From NCBI GenBank assembly GCA_001592805.2, contig CP051140.1:807501-871500 (forward strand): 64,000 nt of DNA, given 5' to 3'. Positions 23,930 to 33,904 of the stretch are shown piece by piece. Position numbers and translations under genes: made by a program. The notes beneath the pieces were generated by a model that searched no databases, was not told the DNA's origin, and saw nothing but the letters and a program-made list of their open reading frames with translations. Position 1 is the stretch's first letter, and each line of letters begins with the position of its first letter. The DNA is from Peltaster fructicola (taxonomy: Eukaryota; Ascomycota; Dothideomycetes).

Positions 23930-25029
23930 CTAGACAAAACAGTAGAAGGACAGAGTGAGCACAGCGAGTGCCAGGCCGGCGAATGTGAACGGTGTCGTCG
24001 TATCCGCGCCCGAGCGTGTGACCGTTACGATGACGGCTGTGTTTGATGGACTCTGACTGACTTGTGTATCTGTCGGAGGTGCCGTTGTAGCCTGTGTTTG
24101 AGTGCTCATGTCCGTTGAGATAGTGGAGTCTGTCTCAGCTGGCAACGACTGCGCACCAGTGTTTTGAGGATTGCTGGTAATGGTAGCAGGCATTATGCTG
24201 GTCACTGCTTGTTGCGTAGCTGCCGGGGTTGTTCGTGGTGTCGTGTTGGCTGGGTTGGTAAGGCTCGCTGCTATTGAAGAGGTGAGGGCAGCAGTGCTAG
24301 ACTCTACACCTGCTATACCCACAGCCGTGACAGTGTAAGTTGTCTGAAACGTCGATGTGACATAAGTGAGATATGTCGCAGAGTAGTAGTAAGAGTACCA
24401 GTAGTAGGTGAAGGAATGAGAGTAGGTGTAAGTTGCTGCTGATGTCGTGCCATCTGAGCCGACATATGATGAACAGCCTGAGTCTATGCAGCATAGATCA
24501 CTTGAGCTTAGCCAGGAAACAATGTAGCAGCTATTTCCTTTGGAACAGTACCCTCCAGCTTTACAGCACTGCGCCTACAAATGTATTAGCCGGGTCATAT
24601 TAGCATGTCTCACAAGCGTACATCAGCAGGTACACAGCGATTTCCCTGGTAGAAGGTCAGCACACCACTCAGCCGTTACTCAATGGACTTACAGCCGCGT
24701 CAGGTGAACAACATTGTTGATTGGAAGCACAAGCGCCAGAACCGGAACAGCACACCACGGTGCTGTTATAACACTTGCCGTCTGCAGACATGTTAGCGAT
24801 TTACACCATTGCATGGTCGGTCCGACATACCTTGGCACTGCTTCAGGCCTGATGCACAGGTATCTCGACGCATTATCTGGAGAGCCTCCTCTGTGTATGG
24901 TATTGCTGCAGATGCATTCATTGCAGTTGGCGGCTGCACGGCCAGTCCATACCCGATGTCCGACCGGGCTCCAAACTGGGCAGCCGCACACAAAGAGTAA
25001 GCAAGCGTCAGGAATGTGACAGTCTTCAT
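23930..25029 (-). CDS. Cys-rich, Tyr-rich, Ser/Thr-rich GPI-type cell-surface protein
   Basis: Four exons (25029-24831, 24781-24693, 24645-24622, 24574-23930) with introns of 49, 47 and 47 nt, all phase-consistent, give 318 residues. Signal peptide: MKTVTFLTLAYSLCAAAQ. Then come about 100 residues with repeated CC pairs (VVCCSG, QQCCSP, QCCKAG, LCCIDS). A Tyr-rich stretch follows (SFTYYWYSYYYSATY), then a long Ser/Thr-rich stalk suited to O-mannosylation. The C-terminal hydrophobic tail (FTFAGLALAVLTLSFYCFV) after small residues fits a GPI-attachment signal. I do not recognise a named family; the Cys pattern suggests a disulfide-rich extracellular module of wall-associated type. The third exon is only 24 nt. 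Confidence 0.72.
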
Positions 25030-26057
25030 CTTGAAAGAGCCAGCAAGGAATGTGGACGAAGAGGAGTATGATGGCGCATTGCAGCCTTATCAAGTTTTTC
25101 ACTTTGGCAGAACCTACGGCTGCAAGTATCTTGTGCTTGGGCATCCAAGCCTCCTCGTTTACCGTGTCGTGTGGACAATATCGTAGCAGGTTGGTCTAGT
25201 CCGTGATATCGCAAGGCTGTAAACCTACACCACTTGGCGAGGTGCATGGGCTGAGCCGTCGTTGCACTTACCGTATATCGAGCGGCCTTCCTACGACTGA
25301 TGACAACCACGAAACGGCCTAAGAGGCGGAGCATCGAGGTTCGGCTGGCACATGTGCTGGAGGCAAGTCATATTGCGAGCGTGGTGGCATTGTTGTTGTT
25401 TGTGATCGGCTCGTCGCTTTTGACTTTGGCAATGGCTTCAGCTGGCAAAGGTGAATGGGCTTGTTCGAACGCAAGGCTGCAGTGTGGATTCAACGTATCC
25501 CTTTCCCCTCGAGGCTGAGCTCACAGCACGAGCAATATGACGTTGCGTGGCTTCCGAGACTTGATATAATGCTGCAGATGCTATCAGGCTGTGACCGGTG
25601 TGCGACGATAGCTGCCGAAGAAGGTTCAATAACACGGAGACTACTGCTGTCGTATTGTCAACGTGTACGTACCGCGAACGGTAGCTATGTTTAGTTCGAC
25701 ACAGTGGAGGTTCGAGTACCTGTGCCCCTGCATGATCACTGTCGGCATTCAGTGCCTCGCATGGCAGTGTGATGGGTGTCGCAGACACTCGTAGGAGACC
25801 ATCAATCGGGGACGGAGGATAGTTCTCATTGTGCTTCGCGGATGTGCAACACCATCAACTTGGAGGAATTGTGACACAACCACCGAGCCTGGTCGCCAAG
25901 ACTGCGTTGATTTAAAGTAAGTGTTGCAGAGGTCGCGTCCTTGTGATGGCTGCCGTCGTCATCCGCGTGCATGTTGTGACGTCCGCGGACGTGCACATCA
26001 GCTCTCACTTTCTGTAACACATCGCCCATGAGATGAACAGCTCTCAAAAGCCGCATC
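25030..26057. other. Intergenic region between the surface protein and the F-box-like gene
   Basis: A 1-kb divergent spacer. Apart from the short hydrophobic ORF at 25300-25518, nothing was recognised. Confidence 0.45.
25300..25518 (+). CDS. Possible 72-residue single-pass membrane protein
   Basis: An ATG ORF starting MTTTKRPKRRSIEVRL with one strong hydrophobic helix (VVALLLFVIGSSLLTLAM). The basic head followed by one helix is membrane-protein-like, but the ORF is short, has no recognised relatives and its end may be altered by an intron (GTGAAT at the Gly-Lys-Gly codons). Treat as a candidate only. Confidence 0.2.
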   Translation: MTTTKRPKRRSIEVRLAHVLEASHIASVVALLLFVIGSSLLTLAMASAGKGEWACSNARLQCGFNVSLSPRG

Positions 26058-27557
26058 ATGGATTCCGGTGTCAGCAGCATATCATGGCAGAGTCGATTCG
26101 TGACGCGCATGGGCAAGGTGATTCGCTCAGACAAGCACTACACCAACGAAGTCGCCGAAAAACGAACGCAGCGCGAAAGAGGCAAGCTCAGAAAGCGATC
26201 GCAGCCAGCTACGGGAGAGCCAGACAGACAGCATGGCATCAATGAATTGGGCGAGCGCGAGTATTTGGTCTTCAGCGAAGCATCGACGCTTGTCGAACCA
26301 GCCGTGCAAGATCATACGGATATCGTGCATCAGTTGTCGATGATCGATGACAATGACCACAAGTACGTCGCCAAGCGTAAGACTGCGCTCGATCTTGTAT
26401 ACACAATGGCGCAGCTGCAGCACTTCGATAAGCAAGCTCTCCTTGTCGAACAGGTACCTGACAAGACATGGCGGTACATCGCCTCACTCCTCGATCCAGC
26501 CAGTGCGGCCTTCCTGGCACTGTCGAACCGCAGCCTGTATCGAAAGATCGGTTTCGAGACGATGTGGCAGCTCAATCAGCCCAGCGCTCAACATTGCAAG
26601 AACGAAGTTCTTCACTACTTCGACAGAATGTACCCAGATCACCTGTTATGCTTCCACTGCACGAGATATCATCGTCGAATACAGCCTGGCAAGGAGATGC
26701 TCAAGATCAACCATGTCATGAGCCCAATCGTCGTATGCCCACGCGTCAAGAGTTCAGTATTACCTAGAATACGGCTGACACATGGTCGAGAGCTGCCGTA
26801 TGCGTTCGTTCAACTCGCACTGCGCGAATACAACCATTCCAAAGGACATGGCATCTCCGCAAGTGCTCTAGAACGACATTGGAAGTGCAAAGACAGCCCT
26901 TGGTCGCATCGGTCACGATATATGGTCATCAATGGGCGGTTGGCTGTGCGCATAAGATCGCAGTGCTTTGCAGCGCCAGATCTGACAGAAACAGCACGAC
27001 GCCACCTACTATTCGATCGCGAAGAGTATACGCCATTCTTCTCAGTCTGTCCACACTGGCGAGACGGCTTGTTGATGGACGTTTGTAAGTGTATGCTCTC
27101 GCATGTACCTCGACCACCAAAGTCGTACCTGCAACAGCTCAAAGAAAAGCCTGGCGTGAGTCGAGCTGATACAAGAGCGAACTTTATCATCTCTGGCTGC
27201 GACTTTTGTCGACCAGCTCGTCGTTGCACAGAGTGTCCGAGCGAATACCTGGTTGAGATTCAGATGGTTGAGGACACAAATGACCCCGTCCAGCGATTCA
27301 AGCACGCTATTGTCGTGACACGATGGACAGACCTAGGAGACGGTAGCAGCCCTTTCACCAGTCCTGAGTGGGTCGCCATCTCTACTGACAAGAAGGAAGC
27401 TGGCGCCGAGGAGTACGATAGCTTCACAAACGTCGGTAGAAGAGCGATTGCCGGCAGCTTCGAAAGTGCCATCAGTGGCACCGTACCTGGTCAGAGGCTG
27501 GCGTCATTGAATCCGAAGCAAGCAAAGCGAGGAGAAAATGACCATGGATGGTACTGA
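26058..27557 (+). CDS. F-box-like protein of unknown target
   Basis: A single exon of 499 residues. At about residues 131-168, VPDKTWRYIASLLDPASAAF followed by LALSNRSLYRKIG fits an F-box-like helix set of the type common in fungal ubiquitin-ligase adaptors. The basic N-terminal 60 residues (KRTQRERGKLRKRS) look nuclear. Two cysteine clusters follow: CFHCTRYH near residue 197 and CDFCRPARRCTEC near residue 382, with a C-K-C at about 342. These could bind metal. No LRR or WD repeats are seen. This layout is shared by many uncharacterised Dothideomycete proteins; the substrate is unknown. Start chosen at the first ATG. Confidence 0.65.
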   Translation: MDSGVSSISWQSRFVTRMGKVIRSDKHYTNEVAEKRTQRERGKLRKRSQPATGEPDRQHGINELGEREYLVFSEASTLVEPAVQDHTDIVHQLSMIDDNDHKYVAKRKTALDLVYTMAQLQHFDKQALLVEQVPDKTWRYIASLLDPASAAFLALSNRSLYRKIGFETMWQLNQPSAQHCKNEVLHYFDRMYPDHLLCFHCTRYHRRIQPGKEMLKINHVMSPIVVCPRVKSSVLPRIRLTHGRELPYAFVQLALREYNHSKGHGISASALERHWKCKDSPWSHRSRYMVINGRLAVRIRSQCFAAPDLTETARRHLLFDREEYTPFFSVCPHWRDGLLMDVCKCMLSHVPRPPKSYLQQLKEKPGVSRADTRANFIISGCDFCRPARRCTECPSEYLVEIQMVEDTNDPVQRFKHAIVVTRWTDLGDGSSPFTSPEWVAISTDKKEAGAEEYDSFTNVGRRAIAGSFESAISGTVPGQRLASLNPKQAKRGENDHGWY

Positions 27558-28827
27558 GGAACCCGGCGAAGGAGTGACTGCACTGCACAGGAGGCCGCAG
27601 AATTTTCCGCAGGTCGGAGACAACGTGGTCAGCATTGTCCGGGCAGTTCATGAAGAGACGTGTTGACAATGCTGTGGTGTGCAGTCACATGCAATCAGGG
27701 GATGCATGACTTACCCCTTCGAGAAATATTCCATCTATTGGCGCCGCGCTACTGGCGCAAGGTTCATCTTGCCGTTTCAACGGACGGCCAGTGATCTTCA
27801 GCCTCATTCTCAACTATCTTCTTTGAACAATCAAGGAATAGGCCTGCAAGGAACACTTCTACGGGTGCCGCCACACATGCGAAAGACGGTTAGCGATCTA
27901 CGACGAGATGCTATGTTGGAAGCATGCCGCAAGATGATCTAGACCGTACTGTGTAACCATAGTGTACCAGATAGGTGGTGGCTTGGGCCACAGCACTGAT
28001 AAACGTCCCTGAAGAGACGACATGAACATCTGTTCGTTCGTGGGATGACCGTGTCTCCCCATCCGTCTATTGGCGGAGACATCACGCACACCGATACTGC
28101 TCTTTTGCTTGTAGTGGTGAGACCACCATAGGCGGAGCGCTCCCTGATTGTCTCGACTCCCGATCCCTGGTTGATCGACGTGAGGGAGACAGGCCATGTA
28201 GACAGATAGACAAACCATCGCGTGCCTCCTTTCGAGCAATGGAGTGGTCCTCGTAGAACCAATGTTTTCGATTCGCACAAGCAAGAGGTCTTCTATCACC
28301 ACGTGCTGCAGCAGTTGCATTCTTTCCACGGGCGAGGCCGTGTTGTTGCTGCAATAATAAGCCTTCTGTTCAATCAATTTTAGTTCCGCTATCTTCAACA
28401 CGTCTCTACTGGAAACTCAATTTGGCCGGCTAGACTTTTTGTCTACTCACAGACAGCCATAGCATCGGTACGTGACTGGCTCTACTCCTGTGTTACACTC
28501 GACAAGAACGGAATTTCAGCACGATAACGGAGTTCCTTTCATCAAGTCTGCTCAATCACAACACCCTGGTGACACAACCTGGGTGGAGGTCTTGAGTCCA
28601 GCTTCGATACACGGGAAAAGCGAAGCAGTGGCAGTAAACAGCAACAAGCACAACAAATCACGAAGCTGGCTTTCTCGAGCGCAGCAGAAGGCAGCACCTC
28701 GTCGCGCCGTCGCGCCAGCAGAGGGAATGCCCCTGCCGTAGGCCTAGGTCTGAGAGCTTCATACTCCTCTTCGACTGCAGCGGATGTAATTCATGACGAT
28801 CACGACAACACAAACTCCCATCAACAC
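27558..28827. other. Intergenic region upstream of the GT34 gene
   Basis: 1.27 kb with no supported gene. A 167-codon minus ORF (27898-28401) has no coding character. The mnn10 frame is open upstream of its ATG for about 190 bases without another ATG, which fits a 5' UTR. Confidence 0.45.
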
Positions 28828-30389
28828 ATGTCGCTAGACTATCCACCAACTCCTCGCGCCGACGGTGGCTGGGGCAGCCCTGGCCTCAGTAACACCAGCA
28901 GCTATGCCAACAGCAACGGATCACCGAATGTCTCCTGGGCTTCAGCCAAGGCTAACAGTGCAAGAGTCAATGGCTATCCAGCGCAGCATGATCAAGGTGG
29001 AGGCTTCTTCAAGCGCAGCATGAGACGACTTTCCACATCGTTACCATACTTTTCTTCGGGAGAGCGAGATGAGCGTCTTGCTGAGAAAGAGAAGTTGCAG
29101 CGAAGCAGAGTGCAGACACCTACAGACTGGAGCGACATGCCACGAAGAATGGGTTTTGTGGCCACGAAGAAATGGAAGGTCGTGGCTGCGGTCATATCAG
29201 TCCTGGCCATTTTGGTCTTCTATGCATGGACTCGTGAGTCTCGAGAGATGTGCCGCGACTTTGCTAACAGTGGCAGCTCTTGTGTACTGGTACCGACGAC
29301 ATCCACGATTAGGAGGAGGCGCAAAGTACGTGATAGTTCTGGGCGCAAACGAAGGAGGAGGTGTTATATACTGGAAGGGTGCTAAAGAATGGGCCATCGA
29401 GAGAGACAGTCTCAAGAACAAGAAGCAGTACGCACAGAAATGGGGCTATGAGCTCGACATCGTCGATATGAGCACCAAGAAGCGATACGCGCACGAGTGG
29501 CGCGAAAGCTGGGAACGAGTCGATGAGGTGAGGAACAGCATGAGGAGATATCCCAATGCCGAGTGGTGAGTTCGAGCACGGTGACACTAGAGTGCACGAC
29601 TGACAAGACAGGTTTTGGTGGCTCGACCTGAACACGGTCATAATGGAGCCCTCCATCTCACTGCAGAAGCACATCTTCAACGACCTTGGTAAGAACACTT
29701 ACCGCGACATCAACCAGTACAACCCTCTCGGCGTGTCACACCCGCCAAATGGCACTTCCGGTGATCCTGATGCACCAAAGTTCGTCAATTACCTCGACAA
29801 GTACTCGCTCTCGAAGAATGGAGATGGTGATCCAAAGAGCATCAACATGATAATATCACAGGACTGTGGTGGCTTCAACCTAGGAAGTTTCATGGTTCGC
29901 CGATCAGCGTGGTCCGATAGACTGCTCGACATCTGGTGGGATCCAGTCTTTTACGAGCAGAAGCATATGGAGTGGGACCATCACGAGCAGGATGCTCTGG
30001 AGTACATTTACACCAACGAGCCATGGATCAGACCTCACACCGCCTTCATTGCACAACGCAAGATCAATGCCTTCCCACACGGTGCCTGCGGTGATGATCT
30101 CGGCATTCCAGCGGGAGGCTGCAAGTCGCTAAAGATTGGAGACGAGCTGAAAGAGTGCGGTGTGTCGGGCATACACTATCAGCAGCAAGAGCGAGATTTC
30201 ATCGTCAACATGGCAGGCTGCGGCTGGGATCGTGATTGCTGGTCAGAAATGTACAACTTCCGCGTACTCAGCGACAAGATCAACCGCTCGCGATGGCAGA
30301 GAGTGAAGGACTGGTGGACAAACAAGCCGGAGGAGAAGCCGATGGACGTGCACATCGATCCGCCATCTGAGGATGAGCAACAGGGTTAG
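28828..30389 (+). CDS. mnn10: Golgi alpha-1,6-mannosyltransferase of the GT34 (Mnn10) family
   Basis: Mnn10 is part of Golgi M-Pol II, which extends the alpha-1,6 mannan backbone on N-glycans. Three exons: 28828-29233, 29277-29565, 29612-30389, with introns of 43 and 46 nt in phase; 490 residues. The cytosolic N-terminus (MSLDYPPTPRADGGWGSPG) precedes a signal-anchor helix (VVAAVISVLAILVFYAW). The catalytic domain carries GAKYVIVLGANEGGG, SWERVDEVRNSMRRYP and the nucleotide-sugar site FWWLDLNTVIMEP (DLN in the DxD position). It continues with SQDCGGFNLGSFMVRRS, EWDHHEQDALEYI and HFP-like NAFPHGACG. It is a type II Golgi enzyme. The tail is acidic. The 43-nt intron is at the short end for this window. 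Confidence 0.9.
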
Positions 30390-30725
30390 AAGTTCTCGTT
30401 TATGCAGGAAAAGACTCCTGCTTGGCTTATACCTCTTTGGCGTTGACAATGGCTGTCTGCATGGGTAGGCGTTGCGAGCAAAGTCTGGCGTCTTCAGAGC
30501 ATGTTCGACAAAACCAGAACAAGAGAGAGCATGTCGGATCCTCCTTGAGGGTCATGTATCAATACAATGCAAAGCTTTGTCATAGTGCGATCGTCTCGAT
30601 AGCGTAGTCTATACTCTTTCCGATGCTAAGACAAAGCACTGCTGCCTGGTAAGACAAAGAGCAGATGGCCTATATGTGCTGTGTACACTGCAATGCGAGC
30701 AGGGTAGTAGCTCACCATTGACACC

Positions 30726-31157
30726 ATGTGCTACCATAGTTTGTACATCTTCGTGCTATGTGGTCACAGCACTGTGTCTTCCATGCCTGTGCACCAGTGC
30801 GACTCCGTCAGATACTCCTCAGACAGCGGATCAACAGTGACGTGCCAGCTCACATCGCACCCATACAGGACACTTAAGCTGGACCGGCTCTGTCAGCCAT
30901 GCCAAGAGAGCAGAGACATGCTGATGGCTCAATTCGACTCGTCGCCGAGGATTGTGATCGACACTTGGAAGTGGAAGGTCAGCTATAGTCTTGCTAGTGA
31001 TGGAACCGACTACTGGGCACGCAAGTTGCGAGACCAAAGGGACGCAGACCGTCTCGAAGAAGCTAGGAAGGTCGAAGCAGCGAAGAGGAACTCCAAAACT
31101 TTCAAGAAGCGATTGAGCGACAGGTTTCGCTTTGGGAAGAAGAGGTTGTCCCGATGA
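30726..31157 (+). CDS. Small conserved-type fungal protein with Cys/His N-terminus and basic C-terminus
   Basis: A single-exon ORF of 143 residues. The N-terminal half has regularly spaced Cys and His (MCYHSLYIFVLCGH, HQC, TCQLTSH, LCQPCQE), suggesting a small zinc-binding module. The C-terminal half is a Lys/Arg/Glu-rich helix (ADRLEEARKVEAAKR, FKKRLSDRFRFGKKR). The layout resembles many short hypothetical proteins of Pezizomycotina. No function can be named. Confidence 0.5.
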   Translation: MCYHSLYIFVLCGHSTVSSMPVHQCDSVRYSSDSGSTVTCQLTSHPYRTLKLDRLCQPCQESRDMLMAQFDSSPRIVIDTWKWKVSYSLASDGTDYWARKLRDQRDADRLEEARKVEAAKRNSKTFKKRLSDRFRFGKKRLSR

Positions 31158-31356
31158 TGTGCAGCCATTGGCTTCGTGTGGTCTGTGCACTAAGCTCATG
31201 TTCTTCCATCCGCCGACCTCACCAGTCTCGATGATCTCGCATCTCTAGCGACCTCGACGACAGCCTGCCTGAAGAACAAAGGACAGGTGTCGCGTCAAGC
31301 AACAGTGTGATCACCAGACTACTATCAGCGTCTCTTCGGAACCACGCACCGCAGCA

Positions 31357-31712
31357 ATGCCTACACCAGAATCAGCATCCTTCAAAGCACAGAAGCCAAC
31401 AGTTCCACCGACATTCGATGGCGTCGACTACGATGACAACAAGGCCTTGAAGGCGGCGCAAGACTCAGTGATCAGAGAGCAATGGGTGCAAAGCATGATG
31501 GCAAGATTGATCAGAGACGAGCTCAGCAAGTGCTACTACAGGGAGGGAGTGAATCATCTTGAGAAATGTGGACACCTGAGAGGTGAGTAACACAGCAATG
31601 AGGATTTTGGGAACACAAACTAAGTCTTCCAGAACGATACATGGAGCAGCTCAAGCACGCCAAGGTGAAGGGATACCTGTTCCAACAGCAGAACTACATA
31701 CCCGAGAAATAG
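31357..31712 (+). CDS. NADH-ubiquinone oxidoreductase 12-kDa subunit (NDUFB10/PDSW-like)
   Basis: An accessory subunit of the membrane arm of respiratory complex I. Two exons, 31357-31582 and 31633-31712, with a 50-nt intron; 101 residues. The fungal pattern is clear: KPTVPPTFDGVDYDD, REQWVQSMMARLIRDEL, CYYREGVNHLEKCGHLRERY and the end KVKGYLFQQQNYIPEK. Paired cysteines fit import through the Mia40 route into the intermembrane space. The length matches the family. Confidence 0.9.
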
Positions 31713-32014
31713 CTTGGAGCAATGGACGATAATGTATAAGACTGCATGTAACAACACTATATGCACATCCCATGGACGAAGCGAAGTTGTTTGACGAGGG
31801 CAATGCATGCTGTGCATAGCCGAGCGCGATTGCCAAGAGACGTGTCTCACATACAATGCTCGTAAAGTCTTCAAAACATCATTTCATGTCTTGTTGGCGC
31901 TGTGCTTGTTTCCCTTCTTTACTACCTACACAAATACATAAGCATGTACTGCTGACTTCACTACACAGGCTCAGTTCCGAAATCATCAGCTCAACGACAC
32001 TCATCACTACGAAT

Positions 32015-32485
32015 ATGGTCGACCCATTTGCTGTAACAGCACTGATTGTGTCACTAGCAGTCATACCAATTCTTCTGATTGTCATATTCGTGTTCATACG
32101 GAGAACAGCCCGCGATCATGCCAATAACATCAACAGGCAGGGATGCACAGTCACACGTCGAAACACTCATGCTCCACAACGTTGCAACAGCGTAAGGATG
32201 GACGCAGAGCTGCGGACGCCAGCAAAACTCAAGACAATGCTTGGCAAGCAACACGTTCTTCTCCCAGATGACGACACTGAGCTCGACTCATACAGTCCAC
32301 GCACTTTCGAGATGGTGGTTGCAAGGTCAATACAACAGGATGAGTGCGCACGATCACATCTACCTGAAACATTCGAATTGGTCTATGATCGATTCCTACG
32401 AGATGAGGATGCCAATCCGGTCGGAGCCAGCACTGCAACGATCAATAGAGACTCCTCAGAAGCACGGCTATGGTCGCCAGTCTGA
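32015..32485 (+). CDS. Small single-pass membrane protein, unknown
   Basis: From the ATG at 32015 the product has 156 residues: a short head (MVDPFAVTA), a strong hydrophobic helix (LIVSLAVIPILLIVIFVFI), then Arg-Arg and a polar tail. The tail repeats the phrase TFEMV/TFELVYDRF with an Arg/Asp-rich context. The frame is open to 31856, but the segment before 32015 lacks coding character, so the later ATG next to the membrane helix is preferred. Type III-like topology (N-out, C-in) is suggested by the positive residues after the helix. No family recognised. Confidence 0.45.
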   Translation: MVDPFAVTALIVSLAVIPILLIVIFVFIRRTARDHANNINRQGCTVTRRNTHAPQRCNSVRMDAELRTPAKLKTMLGKQHVLLPDDDTELDSYSPRTFEMVVARSIQQDECARSHLPETFELVYDRFLRDEDANPVGASTATINRDSSEARLWSPV

Positions 32486-32680
32486 GGTGAACTGCGATCA
32501 GATTCCTCTACTAGGTACGAACTTTCAAGGCACGATGTGTTAATCTGACACTGTTACAAGGCGCTGTGGGTTGAGTAGCATCTGTATGCAGTGAGATCCG
32601 GTCACTTGCCATATCTATTCGTGGTTGTACATACTACCATCTATTTTCTCATCTAAGACTATACAGTGAGTGCAGCGAGA

Positions 32681-33679
32681 TCAGTCTTGAAAGCTCTGCA
32701 GCACACTCATCGCCTGCTCGTACGTCCACATGGTGACCGCACTCGCAGGAGCTGCTTTGACCAGACCTACAGTCAAGCCACGATACAATCCTCTCGTGCC
32801 TTCACGCCGTAGGATGGTTCGTAACGTCTCATAGACGCCTCGAGAGTACTCAGGCATCCGTTGTCCACCAATATATCTCCCTCGTGTCGGCCCTTGGATC
32901 TGTAGTCGCTTGCGCACAGTGTCTAGTGGGAAGACTGCGGTCTTGGCCATCACACTCGCTGTGACGCCGGCTATGGCATCTCCAGAACCAAAGGGAAGCT
33001 CAACAGAGGCAAGTTGAGGCTTCAGACCTTCATAAAAGGCAAAGAAAAGGCCCATGTATGGCACAATCTGCCAGATTCCAGCAGGCAGACCACGAAAGAA
33101 GCCAGCAGGACCTTCATGACGTGTGATGTCCCTGACGCTCGCAATCAGGCCTGAGTATACTCGTTCTGTCCCTTGAGCAGCAAATCTTGTACGCAACAGA
33201 TCTAAAGGATAAGTCGCTGTAGTCGCGGCCGTGCCAGCCAATGCTCCGGAGATGAAGCTCTTCGCTGAGCCAGGTATGGGAATATGGCTGTCGTCACCAA
33301 TCTTGTCAAGGAGTTGAGAAGCAGACCTATACGCTAGGAACTGCACAGCTCCATAGCTCAGATAGAGTCCTTCAGCCGGTATATTGCCTTTCCAAAACCC
33401 TGTTATGCCCTCATGTTGCAGTATGTCCCTGGCTATTTGCAAGACTCCTGGCGGCTTGAGGTAGTTCGGCCGTGACAGTGGCTCAGCAAGTGAGTGATAG
33501 TGGACCTGAAGGCGGATCTTGAGGACGTCGAGAGGTGCTATACAGAATCGAGAGACAAGACCAGCGATTGCGCCAGCTGCAATGACTTGAACGCGAGTGC
33601 CCTGCTATGATGAGCGAGCTCCATCACGATCTTTTCGGGGACTCACTTCATCGCGGAGAGGCGCCGCGTTTGGAGACAT
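32681..33679 (-). CDS. tpc1: Mitochondrial thiamine pyrophosphate carrier Tpc1
   Basis: An inner-membrane SLC25 carrier that imports thiamine pyrophosphate. Exon 1 is 33 nt (33679-33647, [11 protein letters not shown]). Intron 33602-33646 (45 nt) leads to [19 protein letters not shown]. The protein has 317 residues and three carrier repeats, each with a PxD/ExxR/K signature: [30 protein letters not shown]. The family-typical [20 protein letters not shown] follows the first. Assignment to Tpc1 rather than another SLC25 carrier rests on the N-terminal [13 protein letters not shown], the [20 protein letters not shown] repeat and the end VTMWTYEQ. It is head-to-head with the next gene, 225 bp apart. 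Confidence 0.88.
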
Positions 33680-33904
33680 TCATAGTGCTCAATGACAGCA
33701 CTTCCAGAAGCTCTGTCTACGCCGCGACGCTTGTTGTCGGTTATGATGAGATGGCGTGGGAGTTGCTTGAGCCGCAGACCGTGGTATTGCGAGGTCTTCA
33801 AGGCCCCACAGCGACGGTTTGTTGATGTTCGAAGCCACTTCCTCACTACTTGATCACTGGCGAAACATTCCCGGCATTGACTGGGTAACGCAGAGAACGC
33901 GGCG
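33680..33904. promoter_or_regulatory. Short bidirectional promoter, tpc1 / butyrobetaine dioxygenase gene
   Basis: Only 225 bases separate the two start codons of genes for mitochondrial proteins, so a shared promoter is likely. No TATA box or named site was identified. Confidence 0.5.

Noticed and set aside
25700-25730. B-box-like GGTTCGAGTACC
   Set aside because: The T-stem does not pair and no A box is found upstream.
27898-28401. 167-codon minus-strand ORF
   Set aside because: No domain, no coding-type codon use, and overlaps equally long frames; within chance for the window.
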